In this document: positions 51,822 through 60,144 of the stretch, one piece after another
Numbering within the stretch: the first letter of the stretch is position 1
Layout: each line of letters opens with the position of its first letter
NCBI GenBank assembly: GCA_001717545.1
Contig: CP017039.1
Coordinates: forward strand, 2,480,001 to 2,544,000
Source: Anaerolineaceae bacterium oral taxon 439
Lineage (GTDB): Bacteria; Chloroflexota; Anaerolineae; Anaerolineales; Anaerolineaceae
DNA length: 64,000 nt
Direction of reading: 5' to 3'
Made by a program: the position numbers and the translations under genes
Notes under the pieces: model-generated
The model's database searches: none
The model's input: the letters and a program-made list of their open reading frames with translations, nothing else
Told to the model about the DNA's origin: nothing

Positions 51822-51846
51822 GCGCGCTGAACGCGGTTCAGCGCGC
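51822..51846 (+). promoter_or_regulatory. Perfect 11-base-pair hairpin in the M42 operon leader
   Basis: GCGCGCTGAAC and its complement surround a GCG loop. It falls within the predicted 5' leader, eight to twenty bases before the ribosome site. It could be an mRNA structure or a protein-binding dyad. Confidence 0.6.
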
Positions 51847-51865
51847 AGTGAACGAAGGAAAACTT

Positions 51866-52963
51866 ATGGATCAAAAATATAATCTGAAAAACTCGCTCAA
51901 ATCGATGATTTCGCTGCCGGGCGTCTCCGGGCATGAGAAACCGATTCGGGACGCCGTCCGGGAGATCTGGGCACCCTACGTCGACCGGTTCGAAGTCTCC
52001 CCGCTCGGGAACCTCTACGGAATCCAGGAAGGCGACGGCGGCGGCGCGGGAACGCCGCGGCGGAAAATCGCCTTAGCGACGCATATGGACGGGATCGGCA
52101 TGGTCGTCGAGCGGATTTCCGGCGAGATGATCTACTTTGCGCCGATCGGCGGCTTCGACCCACGGATCCTTCCCGGCCAGGAAGTCCTTATTCATAGCGA
52201 AAGCGGCCCGGTCCCGGGCGTCATCGTTCAGCTCGCGCCGCACCTTCTTTCCCAGCCGTATCTCGATAAAGCGGTCCCGCTCGCGGACCTGGTCATCGAT
52301 ACCGGGCTGGGCGTCGACGGCGTCCGAGCTCAGATTCAGGTCGGAGACATCATCTCATACGCCAACTTACCGGTTGAAATGGGGAAAGACCACGTCGCCG
52401 GACACAGCCTCGATAACCGAACGTCGATCGCCGCCGTAACCGAATGCCTGCGGACGCTGCGGCGCATGCGCCACGCGTTCGACGTTATCGCCGTCGGAAC
52501 GATTCAGGAAGAGGTCGCGCATTATTCAGATACGCTGATTAACGACCTGAACCCCGATATCGCGATTGCGATCGACGTTACCTTCGCTTCGGGCCCCGGA
52601 GCGGACGATTACCGGACGCGACCGCTCGGAAGCGGACCCTCGATCGGCTTCGGCGCGAATATTCATCCGGCGCTGGCGAAGAGCTTCTGCGACCTTGCCG
52701 AAGAAATCGACATGCCGTTTACCAGGGATCCGCTCCCGAACATGTCGGGAACGGACGCGGTCGCGATCCAGAACGCGCTCGGCGGCGTCATGACCGGCGT
52801 CATCAGTATTCCGCTGCGCTACATGCATACGCCGGTCGAGGTGATTACGATGAAAGACGTTCGGCGCGCGGGCCGTCTCATAGCCGAATATATTTCGCGG
52901 CTGACGGAAGAATCGTTCGCCGAATTAAAATGGGAGGATGAACTCGATGGTAAAAACCTTTAG
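51866..52963 (+). CDS. M42-family metallo-aminopeptidase, divergent member
   Basis: A protein of 365 residues. The M42 metal ligands are in place: LATHMDGIG (His, Asp), HSLDNRTS (bridging Asp), TIQEEVAH (catalytic Glu pair), AIDVTFA (Asp) and RYMHTPVEV (His). The QEEV motif is followed by AHYSDT instead of the usual GLRGA, marking it as a distinct subgroup. The family forms tetrahedral 12-mers that trim peptides in the cytoplasm. ATG 51866 has GAAGGAAA upstream; a GTG at 51848 is the alternative. First of three adjacent M42 genes. Confidence 0.87.
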   Translation: MDQKYNLKNSLKSMISLPGVSGHEKPIRDAVREIWAPYVDRFEVSPLGNLYGIQEGDGGGAGTPRRKIALATHMDGIGMVVERISGEMIYFAPIGGFDPRILPGQEVLIHSESGPVPGVIVQLAPHLLSQPYLDKAVPLADLVIDTGLGVDGVRAQIQVGDIISYANLPVEMGKDHVAGHSLDNRTSIAAVTECLRTLRRMRHAFDVIAVGTIQEEVAHYSDTLINDLNPDIAIAIDVTFASGPGADDYRTRPLGSGPSIGFGANIHPALAKSFCDLAEEIDMPFTRDPLPNMSGTDAVAIQNALGGVMTGVISIPLRYMHTPVEVITMKDVRRAGRLIAEYISRLTEESFAELKWEDELDGKNL

Positions 52964-54038
52964 CCCCAAAACAGAACTGCCGAAAATAACCGACGAACGC
53001 ATCGACCTCCTCGAAAAACTATCAAACGCGAGCGGCGTTTCCGGCGACGAAGGCGCGATCCGCCGAATTATCCGCGAGGAAATCGCCGCGTCCGCCGACG
53101 AGCTCCGAACCGACGTTTTAGGGAACCTGATCGCCGTGAAAAAAGCGAAAAAGGCCGGCGCGCCGCGCGTCATGGTCGCCGCGCATATGGACGAAGTCGG
53201 ATTCATGCTGAACGATAAAGAGTCGGACGGGATCTTCCGCTTCGCGACCGTCGGCGGGATCGACCCGCGTTCGCTCGCCGGGAAAGCCGTCCGGATCGGG
53301 AAAGACGCGGTTCCGGGTGTGATCGGCGCCTGCCCGATCCATCTTTCGCCCCGGAACGAGCTTCAGAACATATTGACGCTGAACAGCCTTCGGATCGACG
53401 TTTCGCCCGAAGTTACGAGCGTCGACGTCGGAAATTACGCCGTCTTCGCGACCCGGTTCAAGCGCCTCGGCAAAATCAGCCTCCTCGGAAAAGCGCTCGA
53501 CGACCGGATCGGCGTCGCGACGCTGATCGAGCTCTTCAAAAACGCGCCGGAATCGATCGAACTGATCGCCGCGTTTACCGTTCAGGAGGAGGTCGGGCTG
53601 CGCGGGGCGAAAGCGGCCGCGCACGCGATGAACCCCGACGCGGCGTTCGTTATCGACTGCACCCCCGCGAACGACCAGCCAGCCCGTAATGGTTCAGAAA
53701 ACGTCGAATACAAGACAAAATTAGACGAGGGCCCCGCGATTTACGTCATGGACGGGCGGACGCTCTACGACCGGCGCCTGGTCCGATACCTGTCCGACCT
53801 CGGCGACAGTTATAGCATTCGCTATCAGTACCGCCAGCCGCAGCCAGGCGGAACCGACGCCGGGCCGGTCCACCTCAGCAGGGAGGGCATCCCAACGATC
53901 AGCCTCTCCGTCCCCGGCCGCTACGCGCATACTGCCGCGATGATCGTCCGGATCGCCGACTGGGAAGCGTATTTGCAGCTGCTGACCGTCGCGCTGAGTC
54001 ATTTCTCAGCCGACGTTCTTTCCGGCGAGCGGGAATAA
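52947..54038 (+). CDS. M42-family metallo-aminopeptidase (second copy)
   Basis: A protein of 363 residues with AAHMDEVGFM, KALDDRIGVA, VQEEVGLRGAKAAAH, VIDCTPANDQP, GGTDAGPVH and GRYAHTA, a complete two-metal site. GGGAGG lies nine bases before ATG 52947; a nearer ATG at 52938 would touch the site. The start lies inside the end of the first M42 gene (17-base overlap), so translation is coupled. Confidence 0.92.
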   Translation: MVKTFSPKTELPKITDERIDLLEKLSNASGVSGDEGAIRRIIREEIAASADELRTDVLGNLIAVKKAKKAGAPRVMVAAHMDEVGFMLNDKESDGIFRFATVGGIDPRSLAGKAVRIGKDAVPGVIGACPIHLSPRNELQNILTLNSLRIDVSPEVTSVDVGNYAVFATRFKRLGKISLLGKALDDRIGVATLIELFKNAPESIELIAAFTVQEEVGLRGAKAAAHAMNPDAAFVIDCTPANDQPARNGSENVEYKTKLDEGPAIYVMDGRTLYDRRLVRYLSDLGDSYSIRYQYRQPQPGGTDAGPVHLSREGIPTISLSVPGRYAHTAAMIVRIADWEAYLQLLTVALSHFSADVLSGERE

Positions 54039-54095
54039 TTCGGATATCGATCAGCGAAAATCAAGGAACGAGAAAAGGAATTCGGAGGAATTCGC

Positions 54096-55100
54096 ATGAA
54101 AAAAACTTTGGAAACTTTAACCCAGTGCTTCGGGCCGTCCGGAGCTGAGAACCGCGTCCGCGAAACGATCCGCGAAATGATCGCGCCGTTCGTCGACGAG
54201 CTGAAAACCGACGTCATGGGCAACCTGATCACTCGTGTCGGAACGAAAAAAGAAGGCGGGAAACGCGTCATGGTCTCGGCTCACATGGACGAAATCGGAG
54301 TCATGGTTTCGCATGTCAACGATCAGGGCTTCGCTTACGTCGCGATGGTCGGCGGCGTCAATCCGCTGACCTGCTTCGGGAGCCGCGTCCAATTCGCGAA
54401 CGGCGCGCGCGGCGTCCTCTACGCCGAGACGGAAAAAATGAGCGGCGCGCCGAAAACGAACGAACTGTTTATCGATTTCGGCGTCAGCTCGAAGGCGGAC
54501 TGTCCCGTCGGGATCGGCGACGTCGCGAATTTCGAACGGCCGTTTATTGACCTCGGCGGCCGCGTCGTCTCGAAAGCGCTCGACGATCGGAGCGGCTGCG
54601 CGCTGGCGGTGGAAACGATCCGGGCGCTGAAAGAAAAGAAAATCGACGGACCAAACGAAATTTATTTCGTCTTCTCGACGCAGGAAGAGGTCGGACTTCG
54701 CGGCGCGAAAACGTCCGCTTACGCGGTCGATCCTGATGTCGGCGTTGCGATCGACGTCACTCTCGCCGCGGACCAGCCGAACGGGCCGCAGGGCAACATG
54801 GTCCTCGGCGGCGGACCTTGTATCAAGGTTCGCGACGGCTCGCTCATCGCGCATCCCGCCGTCAACGCCGCCTTCAGGGACGCGGCGAAACGCGTCGATA
54901 TCCCGATCCAGATGGAAGTCCTGCGCTTCGCGGGAACGGACGCCGGCGCAATCGCCGGGACCCGGTCGGGCGTCCCGTCAACCTGCCTCTCGCTCGCCTG
55001 CCGCTATGTGCATTCGCCTTCTGAAATGATCGACATGACCGACTTCGCGCAGGGCGTCCAGCTCCTCACCGAGTTCTTAGCGAAAGAAATCCGTCTTTAA
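54096..55100 (+). CDS. M42-family metallo-aminopeptidase (third copy)
   Basis: A protein of 334 residues with SAHMDEIGVM, KALDDRSGCA, STQEEVGLRGAKTSA, AIDVTLAADQP, AGTDAGAIA and RYVHSPSEM. It is the shortest of the three and closest in pattern to the second copy. GGAGG lies before the start, 57 bases after the previous stop. The three peptidases probably have different specificities or mix in one shell, as reported for archaeal TET peptidases. Confidence 0.92.
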   Translation: MKKTLETLTQCFGPSGAENRVRETIREMIAPFVDELKTDVMGNLITRVGTKKEGGKRVMVSAHMDEIGVMVSHVNDQGFAYVAMVGGVNPLTCFGSRVQFANGARGVLYAETEKMSGAPKTNELFIDFGVSSKADCPVGIGDVANFERPFIDLGGRVVSKALDDRSGCALAVETIRALKEKKIDGPNEIYFVFSTQEEVGLRGAKTSAYAVDPDVGVAIDVTLAADQPNGPQGNMVLGGGPCIKVRDGSLIAHPAVNAAFRDAAKRVDIPIQMEVLRFAGTDAGAIAGTRSGVPSTCLSLACRYVHSPSEMIDMTDFAQGVQLLTEFLAKEIRL

Positions 55101-55103
55101 TGC

Positions 55104-55153
55104 CTGTCATGCATGACAGCGGCGGGGACGCATTGCCGCTCCCGCCGCTGTCA
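55104..55153 (+). promoter_or_regulatory. Two mutually exclusive hairpins (attenuator-like)
   Basis: The perfect 16-base dyad CTGTCATGCATGACAG (55104-55119) competes with a larger stem in which TGACAGCGGCGGG (55114-55126) pairs with its complement at 55141-55153. The segment TGACAG is shared, so only one can form at a time. No T-run follows. It lies between the last M42 gene and the orphan lipoprotein gene. Confidence 0.6.
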
Positions 55154-55172
55154 AAACTGTAAGGAACTGTTT

Positions 55173-56549
55173 ATGATCATCACCCGGTCTTACCTGAACC
55201 GACGGCGCGGCATAGCCGCGATCGTGATCGCCGCGCTCGTCCTGCTGCTGAGCGGCTGCCGAACGGACGGGACCCCGGAACCCGGCGCCGGAACCGCGAC
55301 GCCGTCGCGAACGGCCGCTTCGACGGCAACCGTCGCGCCCTCCGCCTCTCCCACGGCCGACGTTAACGCGACCGCGACCGCGATCCAGCTGGAAGAAAAC
55401 GAACAGGCGCTTTTCGAGAACGCGGAAGCGGAAATCAGGGAAGTCCTGATGTGGCTCCCGCCCCAGTTCGACCCATCGCTGACCGACGCTTCCGGGACCG
55501 CGCTGGCCGGGCTCTTCGCCGAAATCATCGAAAATCATCCGAAAATCAAAATCGCGCATCGAATCAAGGACACCTCCGGAAACGCCTCGCTGATCAACAT
55601 GCTGACGGTCGCGGCCTCCGCCGCGCCAAGCGCGCTCCCGGCGCTGATGATCCTCGATCGGAACAATATGATGACCGCCGTTCAGAAAGGCCTGATCTTT
55701 CCGATCGAGACAAAACTGTTTGCCGAAGCCGATTCCTGGTTCCGCTACGCGCGCGAATCTGCCGTCGTCGATAACGTCCGCTACGGGATTCCGGTCGCCG
55801 GCGATCCGCTCGTTTTAGTCTACCGGCCGGCGTTGACCGGCCCTGACATGAATAACTGGGAGGAGATCCTGACGCGCGGCCTTCCGATCGGATTCGAACC
55901 GAATAACGTAACCGACCTGTTCGGAATGTTTATCTATTTATCATTGGGCGGAAAAACGAAAGACGAGCAGGGAAAACCCTGGATCGACCAGGAGATCCTG
56001 ACGCAGACGCTGAATTTCTTCCTGAACGGCGGGCAGAAAGGCGCTTTCCCGCCAGCGATCGCCAAGGACACGAACGTCGGCCAAAGCTGGCAGCAATTCA
56101 CTGATGGAACGATGCAAATTACGGTCGCGAAGCTTTCCCAGTACCGGCATAACCAGCGCGCCGATTTTACGGCGATCCCGATCCCGCTGACCGACGAGAA
56201 TGGCCCGTATCCGCTCGTCAATACCTGGAACGTCGTCGTCACGACGAAGGATCCGGAGCTCATGGCGATTGCTGTAGAAATCGCCGAAGCCATGGCGTCG
56301 CCGGAATTTAACGATCAATGGACCCACGCCAGCGGTTATCTCCCGGTCCGGAGCGGCGACCTGACCGATTGGAAAAGCGACATGGCTTACGACGATATTT
56401 ACCGAATGAGCGCGTCCGCATCGCTCCTTCCAGGCAGCAATATTCTCAGCAAGCTGGTCCCGATCCTGAACAGCGCAATTTCAAAAGTTATTCTGACGGC
56501 GGCTTCGCCCGAGGCAGCCGCGCGCGAAGCGATCGAAGCTTTAAAATAA
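55173..56549 (+). CDS. Orphan solute-binding lipoprotein (SBP family 1-like)
   Basis: A protein of 458 residues. It has a lipoprotein signal peptide (lipobox LLLSGC, Cys near residue 29), followed by a Thr/Ala/Ser-rich linker to about residue 75. A family-1 solute-binding fold follows (LMWLPPQFDPS, VRYGIPVAGDPLVLVYRP, WNVVVTTKDPE, SGYLPVR). ATG 55173 is preceded by AAGGAACTG. No permease or ATPase genes are adjacent; instead three envelope-protein genes of unknown role follow. It may sense or present a ligand rather than feed a transporter. An alternative is that it uses permeases encoded elsewhere. Confidence 0.82.
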   Translation: MIITRSYLNRRRGIAAIVIAALVLLLSGCRTDGTPEPGAGTATPSRTAASTATVAPSASPTADVNATATAIQLEENEQALFENAEAEIREVLMWLPPQFDPSLTDASGTALAGLFAEIIENHPKIKIAHRIKDTSGNASLINMLTVAASAAPSALPALMILDRNNMMTAVQKGLIFPIETKLFAEADSWFRYARESAVVDNVRYGIPVAGDPLVLVYRPALTGPDMNNWEEILTRGLPIGFEPNNVTDLFGMFIYLSLGGKTKDEQGKPWIDQEILTQTLNFFLNGGQKGAFPPAIAKDTNVGQSWQQFTDGTMQITVAKLSQYRHNQRADFTAIPIPLTDENGPYPLVNTWNVVVTTKDPELMAIAVEIAEAMASPEFNDQWTHASGYLPVRSGDLTDWKSDMAYDDIYRMSASASLLPGSNILSKLVPILNSAISKVILTAASPEAAAREAIEALK

Positions 56550-56610
56550 ACGGAGCCGCCCGAGCGAAAAGCCAGTTCGGAAATCGAAGGAGGACGCGAA
56601 GAAAAAGATC

Positions 56611-57048
56611 ATGAAAAACGAACAGAAAAAAGCAAACCTGAACTTTACCTGGATCCTGACGTTAGCCGCTATCGCCTGCGTCCTGATTATCTTTTCGACA
56701 ATTATCGTTCGTCCGGCGAAAAACCCGCCGATTCAAAGCGCAGGTCCGGATGATTCCGGAAACGCACCGGAAGCCGCAGCGGAATGGGAAGCGCCGGTCG
56801 TTGAGAGCGGGAAGCGTTCGCTGGGAATCTTTATCGAGATTCCGGACGAGGTCCTCGACGAAATAGAGCCAACGTCCGCGTCCGTTCCCGAACGCCTGGC
56901 GTACCTGGATCCGGAATATTTTGAAAACCAGACCGAGACGAACGGAATTATATACGGCGGAACGGTTATCGCGCTCCTGATCTTCCTTTCAACGCTGGCG
57001 CTGCTGATCCTGGAGCGAATCCGCGACAGCGAAAGTCATGAGAAATAA
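56611..57048 (+). CDS. Small two-TM membrane protein, unknown function
   Basis: A protein of 145 residues. One membrane segment lies near residues 13-33 and another near 110-133. Between them is an acidic, Pro/Ala-rich extracytoplasmic loop of about 75 residues with SLGIFIEIPDEVLDEIEP. The C-terminus is charged and cytoplasmic. I recognise no family. Its last 11 bases overlap the next gene, so the two proteins are made together and may interact. Confidence 0.75.
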   Translation: MKNEQKKANLNFTWILTLAAIACVLIIFSTIIVRPAKNPPIQSAGPDDSGNAPEAAAEWEAPVVESGKRSLGIFIEIPDEVLDEIEPTSASVPERLAYLDPEYFENQTETNGIIYGGTVIALLIFLSTLALLILERIRDSESHEK

Positions 57049-58465
57049 AAGGAAACCGTTCTTCTATAAAGAAGAAAAGAAAAGAGGCGGCGCGATCGGG
57101 ATCGTCCTGATCGTTATCGCGGTTTTCTTTATTTGGGCATCGGCGGTTCCGATCGTCCGGCAGCTCATTTTTCCGCCGCTTTATCCGCTGCTGACTTACG
57201 TTAAAAGCTGGGTCATTCCCGTCGTCCCCCCGATCAGCAAGGATTTCCTGAGCCAGACGATCTACGAAGTTCCCGACCTCCCTCCCGCGGAAGTCATTTT
57301 CGCCGAGAGTCTTGAAGAGCTTCAATCAGCGCAGGAAGCGCAGGCCGAAGGCGAAGCGTTCGGCAGTCACACGGACGAAGACGGTTCAGCCGCGATCAGC
57401 GCGTTGGATTCCCTGACGACGACCCCGACCGCGGCGATCCAATGGGTCTTCGTCAAGCCGACTTCCGATCCGTCGGACGCAGCCGCGAGCGCAGGCGGCG
57501 ACCGGGACCTGTCCGCGGCGTACTTAACGCTGCCGACGGTCGAGCGCGCCGATTTATTCAACGATGGTCCGACCGCGCTTTCCGCCGTCCTCCGCTATTT
57601 GGGTCATACGACGAATCAGTACGCGATCCAACGGTCTCTCCGCCCCAGATACGCCGAACCGCCGGTCAGCCTCGATGAGCTTGTCGCTTACGCCGCGGAA
57701 AATCATCCTGAACTGACCGCGATCCGCCGCGTGAACGGAACCGTCGATCAGCTCGCGGCGCTCCTGGAAGCGGAGATTCCCGTCGTCGTTCCGATCCTCT
57801 TCGAAGCGCCGTTCCCAGCCCGGAGAGGAGACGATCGGCTGACGCGCCGGTTCGCCGTCCTGTACGGCTATGACGCCGCCGCGGGAACGGTCGCCGTCCG
57901 CGACGGAAGCGGCGCCGACCGGACGAACGTTCCGATCGCTGAATTCATGGAAAAATGGTACGCGTTCAGCCGGGAATACGCGGTCCTCTTCCACAGCGAA
58001 AAAACCGACGCGATCGCCGCGGCGCTCGGCGAAGATTGGGAACCCGAACGGAACCTCGAACGCGCGATCGAAAAATTCAGGACCGACGTCGCCAATCTGC
58101 CGAAAAATATCTATACGCAGCTGAATCTCATGCGGGCCATTGAGGAGAAAGGCGACGACCGCGAGGCGGCCGTTGTCTTTCGCGCCGCCGCAAACTTCCC
58201 GCTTCCGCAGCGGATCACCGAATTCGTCCCGTCGTTTTATAAAATCCTGTTTAACGCCGGGTTCGCCGATGAATTGATCGCCTGGACAGAGTATGGACTG
58301 AAATTAAATACGGAAGACGTTCGCGCGCTGATCTGGAAAGGATGGGGAGCTCTTTTGAAAAACGATACCGAGACGGCGAAGAGCCTCTTTGAGAAAGCCC
58401 TCGATCATGCGCCCGGGAACGAAGACGTTCTCTACGCGCTGAAATATGTTACCGATTATCGCTGA
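57038..58465 (+). CDS. Membrane-anchored C39-like pseudopeptidase with C-terminal helical repeats
   Basis: A protein of 475 residues. A basic N-terminus and one membrane segment (~residues 19-43) are followed by an acidic linker. A C39/papain-like domain runs from about residue 165 to 310. The motif that should read NCGPxxLxxxLRYxG is NDGPTALSAVLRYLG, with Asp176 in place of the catalytic Cys. The His of the usual HFVVxxGYD is Arg271 in RRFAVLYGYD. Both catalytic residues are thus lost. A C-terminal part (~330-475) looks like TPR-type helices (VRALIWKGWGALLKNDTETA). It probably binds peptides or proteins outside the cell without cutting them. Confidence 0.75.
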   Translation: MRNKRKPFFYKEEKKRGGAIGIVLIVIAVFFIWASAVPIVRQLIFPPLYPLLTYVKSWVIPVVPPISKDFLSQTIYEVPDLPPAEVIFAESLEELQSAQEAQAEGEAFGSHTDEDGSAAISALDSLTTTPTAAIQWVFVKPTSDPSDAAASAGGDRDLSAAYLTLPTVERADLFNDGPTALSAVLRYLGHTTNQYAIQRSLRPRYAEPPVSLDELVAYAAENHPELTAIRRVNGTVDQLAALLEAEIPVVVPILFEAPFPARRGDDRLTRRFAVLYGYDAAAGTVAVRDGSGADRTNVPIAEFMEKWYAFSREYAVLFHSEKTDAIAAALGEDWEPERNLERAIEKFRTDVANLPKNIYTQLNLMRAIEEKGDDREAAVVFRAAANFPLPQRITEFVPSFYKILFNAGFADELIAWTEYGLKLNTEDVRALIWKGWGALLKNDTETAKSLFEKALDHAPGNEDVLYALKYVTDYR

Positions 58466-58494
58466 AACCGATACGGATAAGGAGATCAAAATCC

Positions 58495-60081
58495 ATGAAC
58501 CAACAGAAAAACAGAACTTTCATATATTGGCTGATCGCGCTCGGCGCTTTCTGCTTCGCCGCCGCCTGCGCCTTCGGGTACGTTATCTTCAACACGATCC
58601 TGCGCGGCAGCGAGGATCAGCGTTCGACGGTTGAAATCGTCAGCCACAGCGAACCAGCGTACCAACCTGAAACGGAAACGGCCCCAGACGCCGAAAGCGA
58701 AACGAACGCGAACGTCGAAACTCCCCCCCTCGGGACCGGCGACGACGCGGCGCAGCTCCCGACCGTGGAGCCAGCCGGCGGCGCGGACAGACCCACGGTC
58801 ACAGCGGGAACCAGGACCGCCGAAACGGAAGGAACCGAGGACGAGGACGAGGACACGACGAAAAGCAGTGAAACGAACGCCCCTACCGGCGAAGAACTCA
58901 GCGAAGCGCAGCAAAAGGTGATTTCCAAAGTAGAGGAAATTCGCGGGCTGACCGCCGCCGAACCACTGACCGTCGTTTTCAAAAGTCGCGAGGAATTGCA
59001 CGAAGATATCGTCAGAAACTTCAAATCTGCTCTGACCGATCAGGATTTCCAGGATGAGCGCGAATTATTAACGCTGCTCGGATTTATTCACGCGGATTTT
59101 GACGTCGAGGGCCTGTACGAAGCGCTGTACACCGAACAAATCGCCGGCTACTACGATCATGATCAGAATGTCATGATGCTGATCAAGGAGGCCGATCCGA
59201 GCGAAACGCTGCGGACGCTGGCGCATGAATACACGCATTTTCTCCAATTCAGCAGCTTCCCGACGCTTCGGCAGTACTATGACGCCGAATTCTGTGATGT
59301 GCACGGCGACGACTGTATCGTTGCGCGTTCAATTATCGAAGGCGACGCCGTGCTGACCGAATCGTTAGCGGTTCAGGATCCGCTCGTCATGCGCCTGCTG
59401 AATAAAAATCGAGCGACGGGAAATAACGATAATTCAACGTTCAGAAACGCGCCGCCGTATTATCAGGAATCCGTCCTGATCGAATACGTGTATGGGTTCC
59501 CGTTCGTGTACACGTACTTCTTAAACGACGGATTCGAATCGATCAACGATCTCCTCAGCGCGCCTCCCGCCTCCGTCGAGCAGCTTATCCATCCGGAAAA
59601 GTACGGAACCGACGAACCGGCGAGAGTTTCGATCGGGCTCTTCGATAAAGTCTTCGCCGACGCGGGCTGCGAATTCGTTCGATCCAGCGTTTTCAACGAA
59701 CTGGATACCCGCTGGATGCTGACGCTGGGGATCGAGCCGGACTGGCGGATCAATGAACGTTCCGCCGCGCGCGCGGCGGAAGGCTGGAGCGGCGGGACGT
59801 TCTCGTTCGGACGCTGCGACGGGAAGGCGTATGTATTCAGCGAAACCCAATGGGACACGCGTCGGGACAGCGACGAATTCAGCGACGGGATGGAAATGTA
59901 TTTTGACGCGCGCTTCGGCGCGGCGGAATCGGCGGGAAGCTGGCTCGGCGACGGACAAAAAATCCGGCTCCTCGAAGCCGATAATTCCGTCTTCTTCATG
60001 ATCGTTCCCGAAGAATTCGAGCTGACAAAGATCGAGGGTATCATCGAAAAAATCGAATATTCCGAAGAAGTCGCGCTGTAA
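58495..60081 (+). CDS. Membrane-anchored HEYTH zinc metalloprotease-like protein
   Basis: A protein of 528 residues. A membrane segment (~residues 10-33) is followed by a long Thr/Glu/Asp-rich low-complexity linker (~37-130). A globular domain has a zinc signature at residues 244-248 (LRTLAHEYTHFLQ) and a likely third ligand in IIEGDA (Glu282) or a little after, the gluzincin pattern. A C-terminal beta-rich part (~390-528) follows. I cannot place it in a named peptidase family. It acts outside the membrane; its partner may be the C39-like protein encoded 29 bases upstream. Last gene of the block before a strong terminator. Confidence 0.75.
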   Translation: MNQQKNRTFIYWLIALGAFCFAAACAFGYVIFNTILRGSEDQRSTVEIVSHSEPAYQPETETAPDAESETNANVETPPLGTGDDAAQLPTVEPAGGADRPTVTAGTRTAETEGTEDEDEDTTKSSETNAPTGEELSEAQQKVISKVEEIRGLTAAEPLTVVFKSREELHEDIVRNFKSALTDQDFQDERELLTLLGFIHADFDVEGLYEALYTEQIAGYYDHDQNVMMLIKEADPSETLRTLAHEYTHFLQFSSFPTLRQYYDAEFCDVHGDDCIVARSIIEGDAVLTESLAVQDPLVMRLLNKNRATGNNDNSTFRNAPPYYQESVLIEYVYGFPFVYTYFLNDGFESINDLLSAPPASVEQLIHPEKYGTDEPARVSIGLFDKVFADAGCEFVRSSVFNELDTRWMLTLGIEPDWRINERSAARAAEGWSGGTFSFGRCDGKAYVFSETQWDTRRDSDEFSDGMEMYFDARFGAAESAGSWLGDGQKIRLLEADNSVFFMIVPEEFELTKIEGIIEKIEYSEEVAL

Positions 60082-60100
60082 ACCGGCTTTCGCTATCTAA

Positions 60101-60141
60101 ACGGAGGAGGTCCGGACGATTATCGGCCCCTCCGTTCTTTT
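60101..60141 (+). terminator. Intrinsic terminator of the envelope-protein block
   Basis: ACGGAGG (60101-60107) pairs with CCTCCGT (60129-60135). Further GG/CC and CCG/CGG pairs lie inside, with small bulges. TCTTTT follows directly. It lies 20 bases after the metalloprotease stop. Confidence 0.85.
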
Positions 60142-60144
60142 CCG

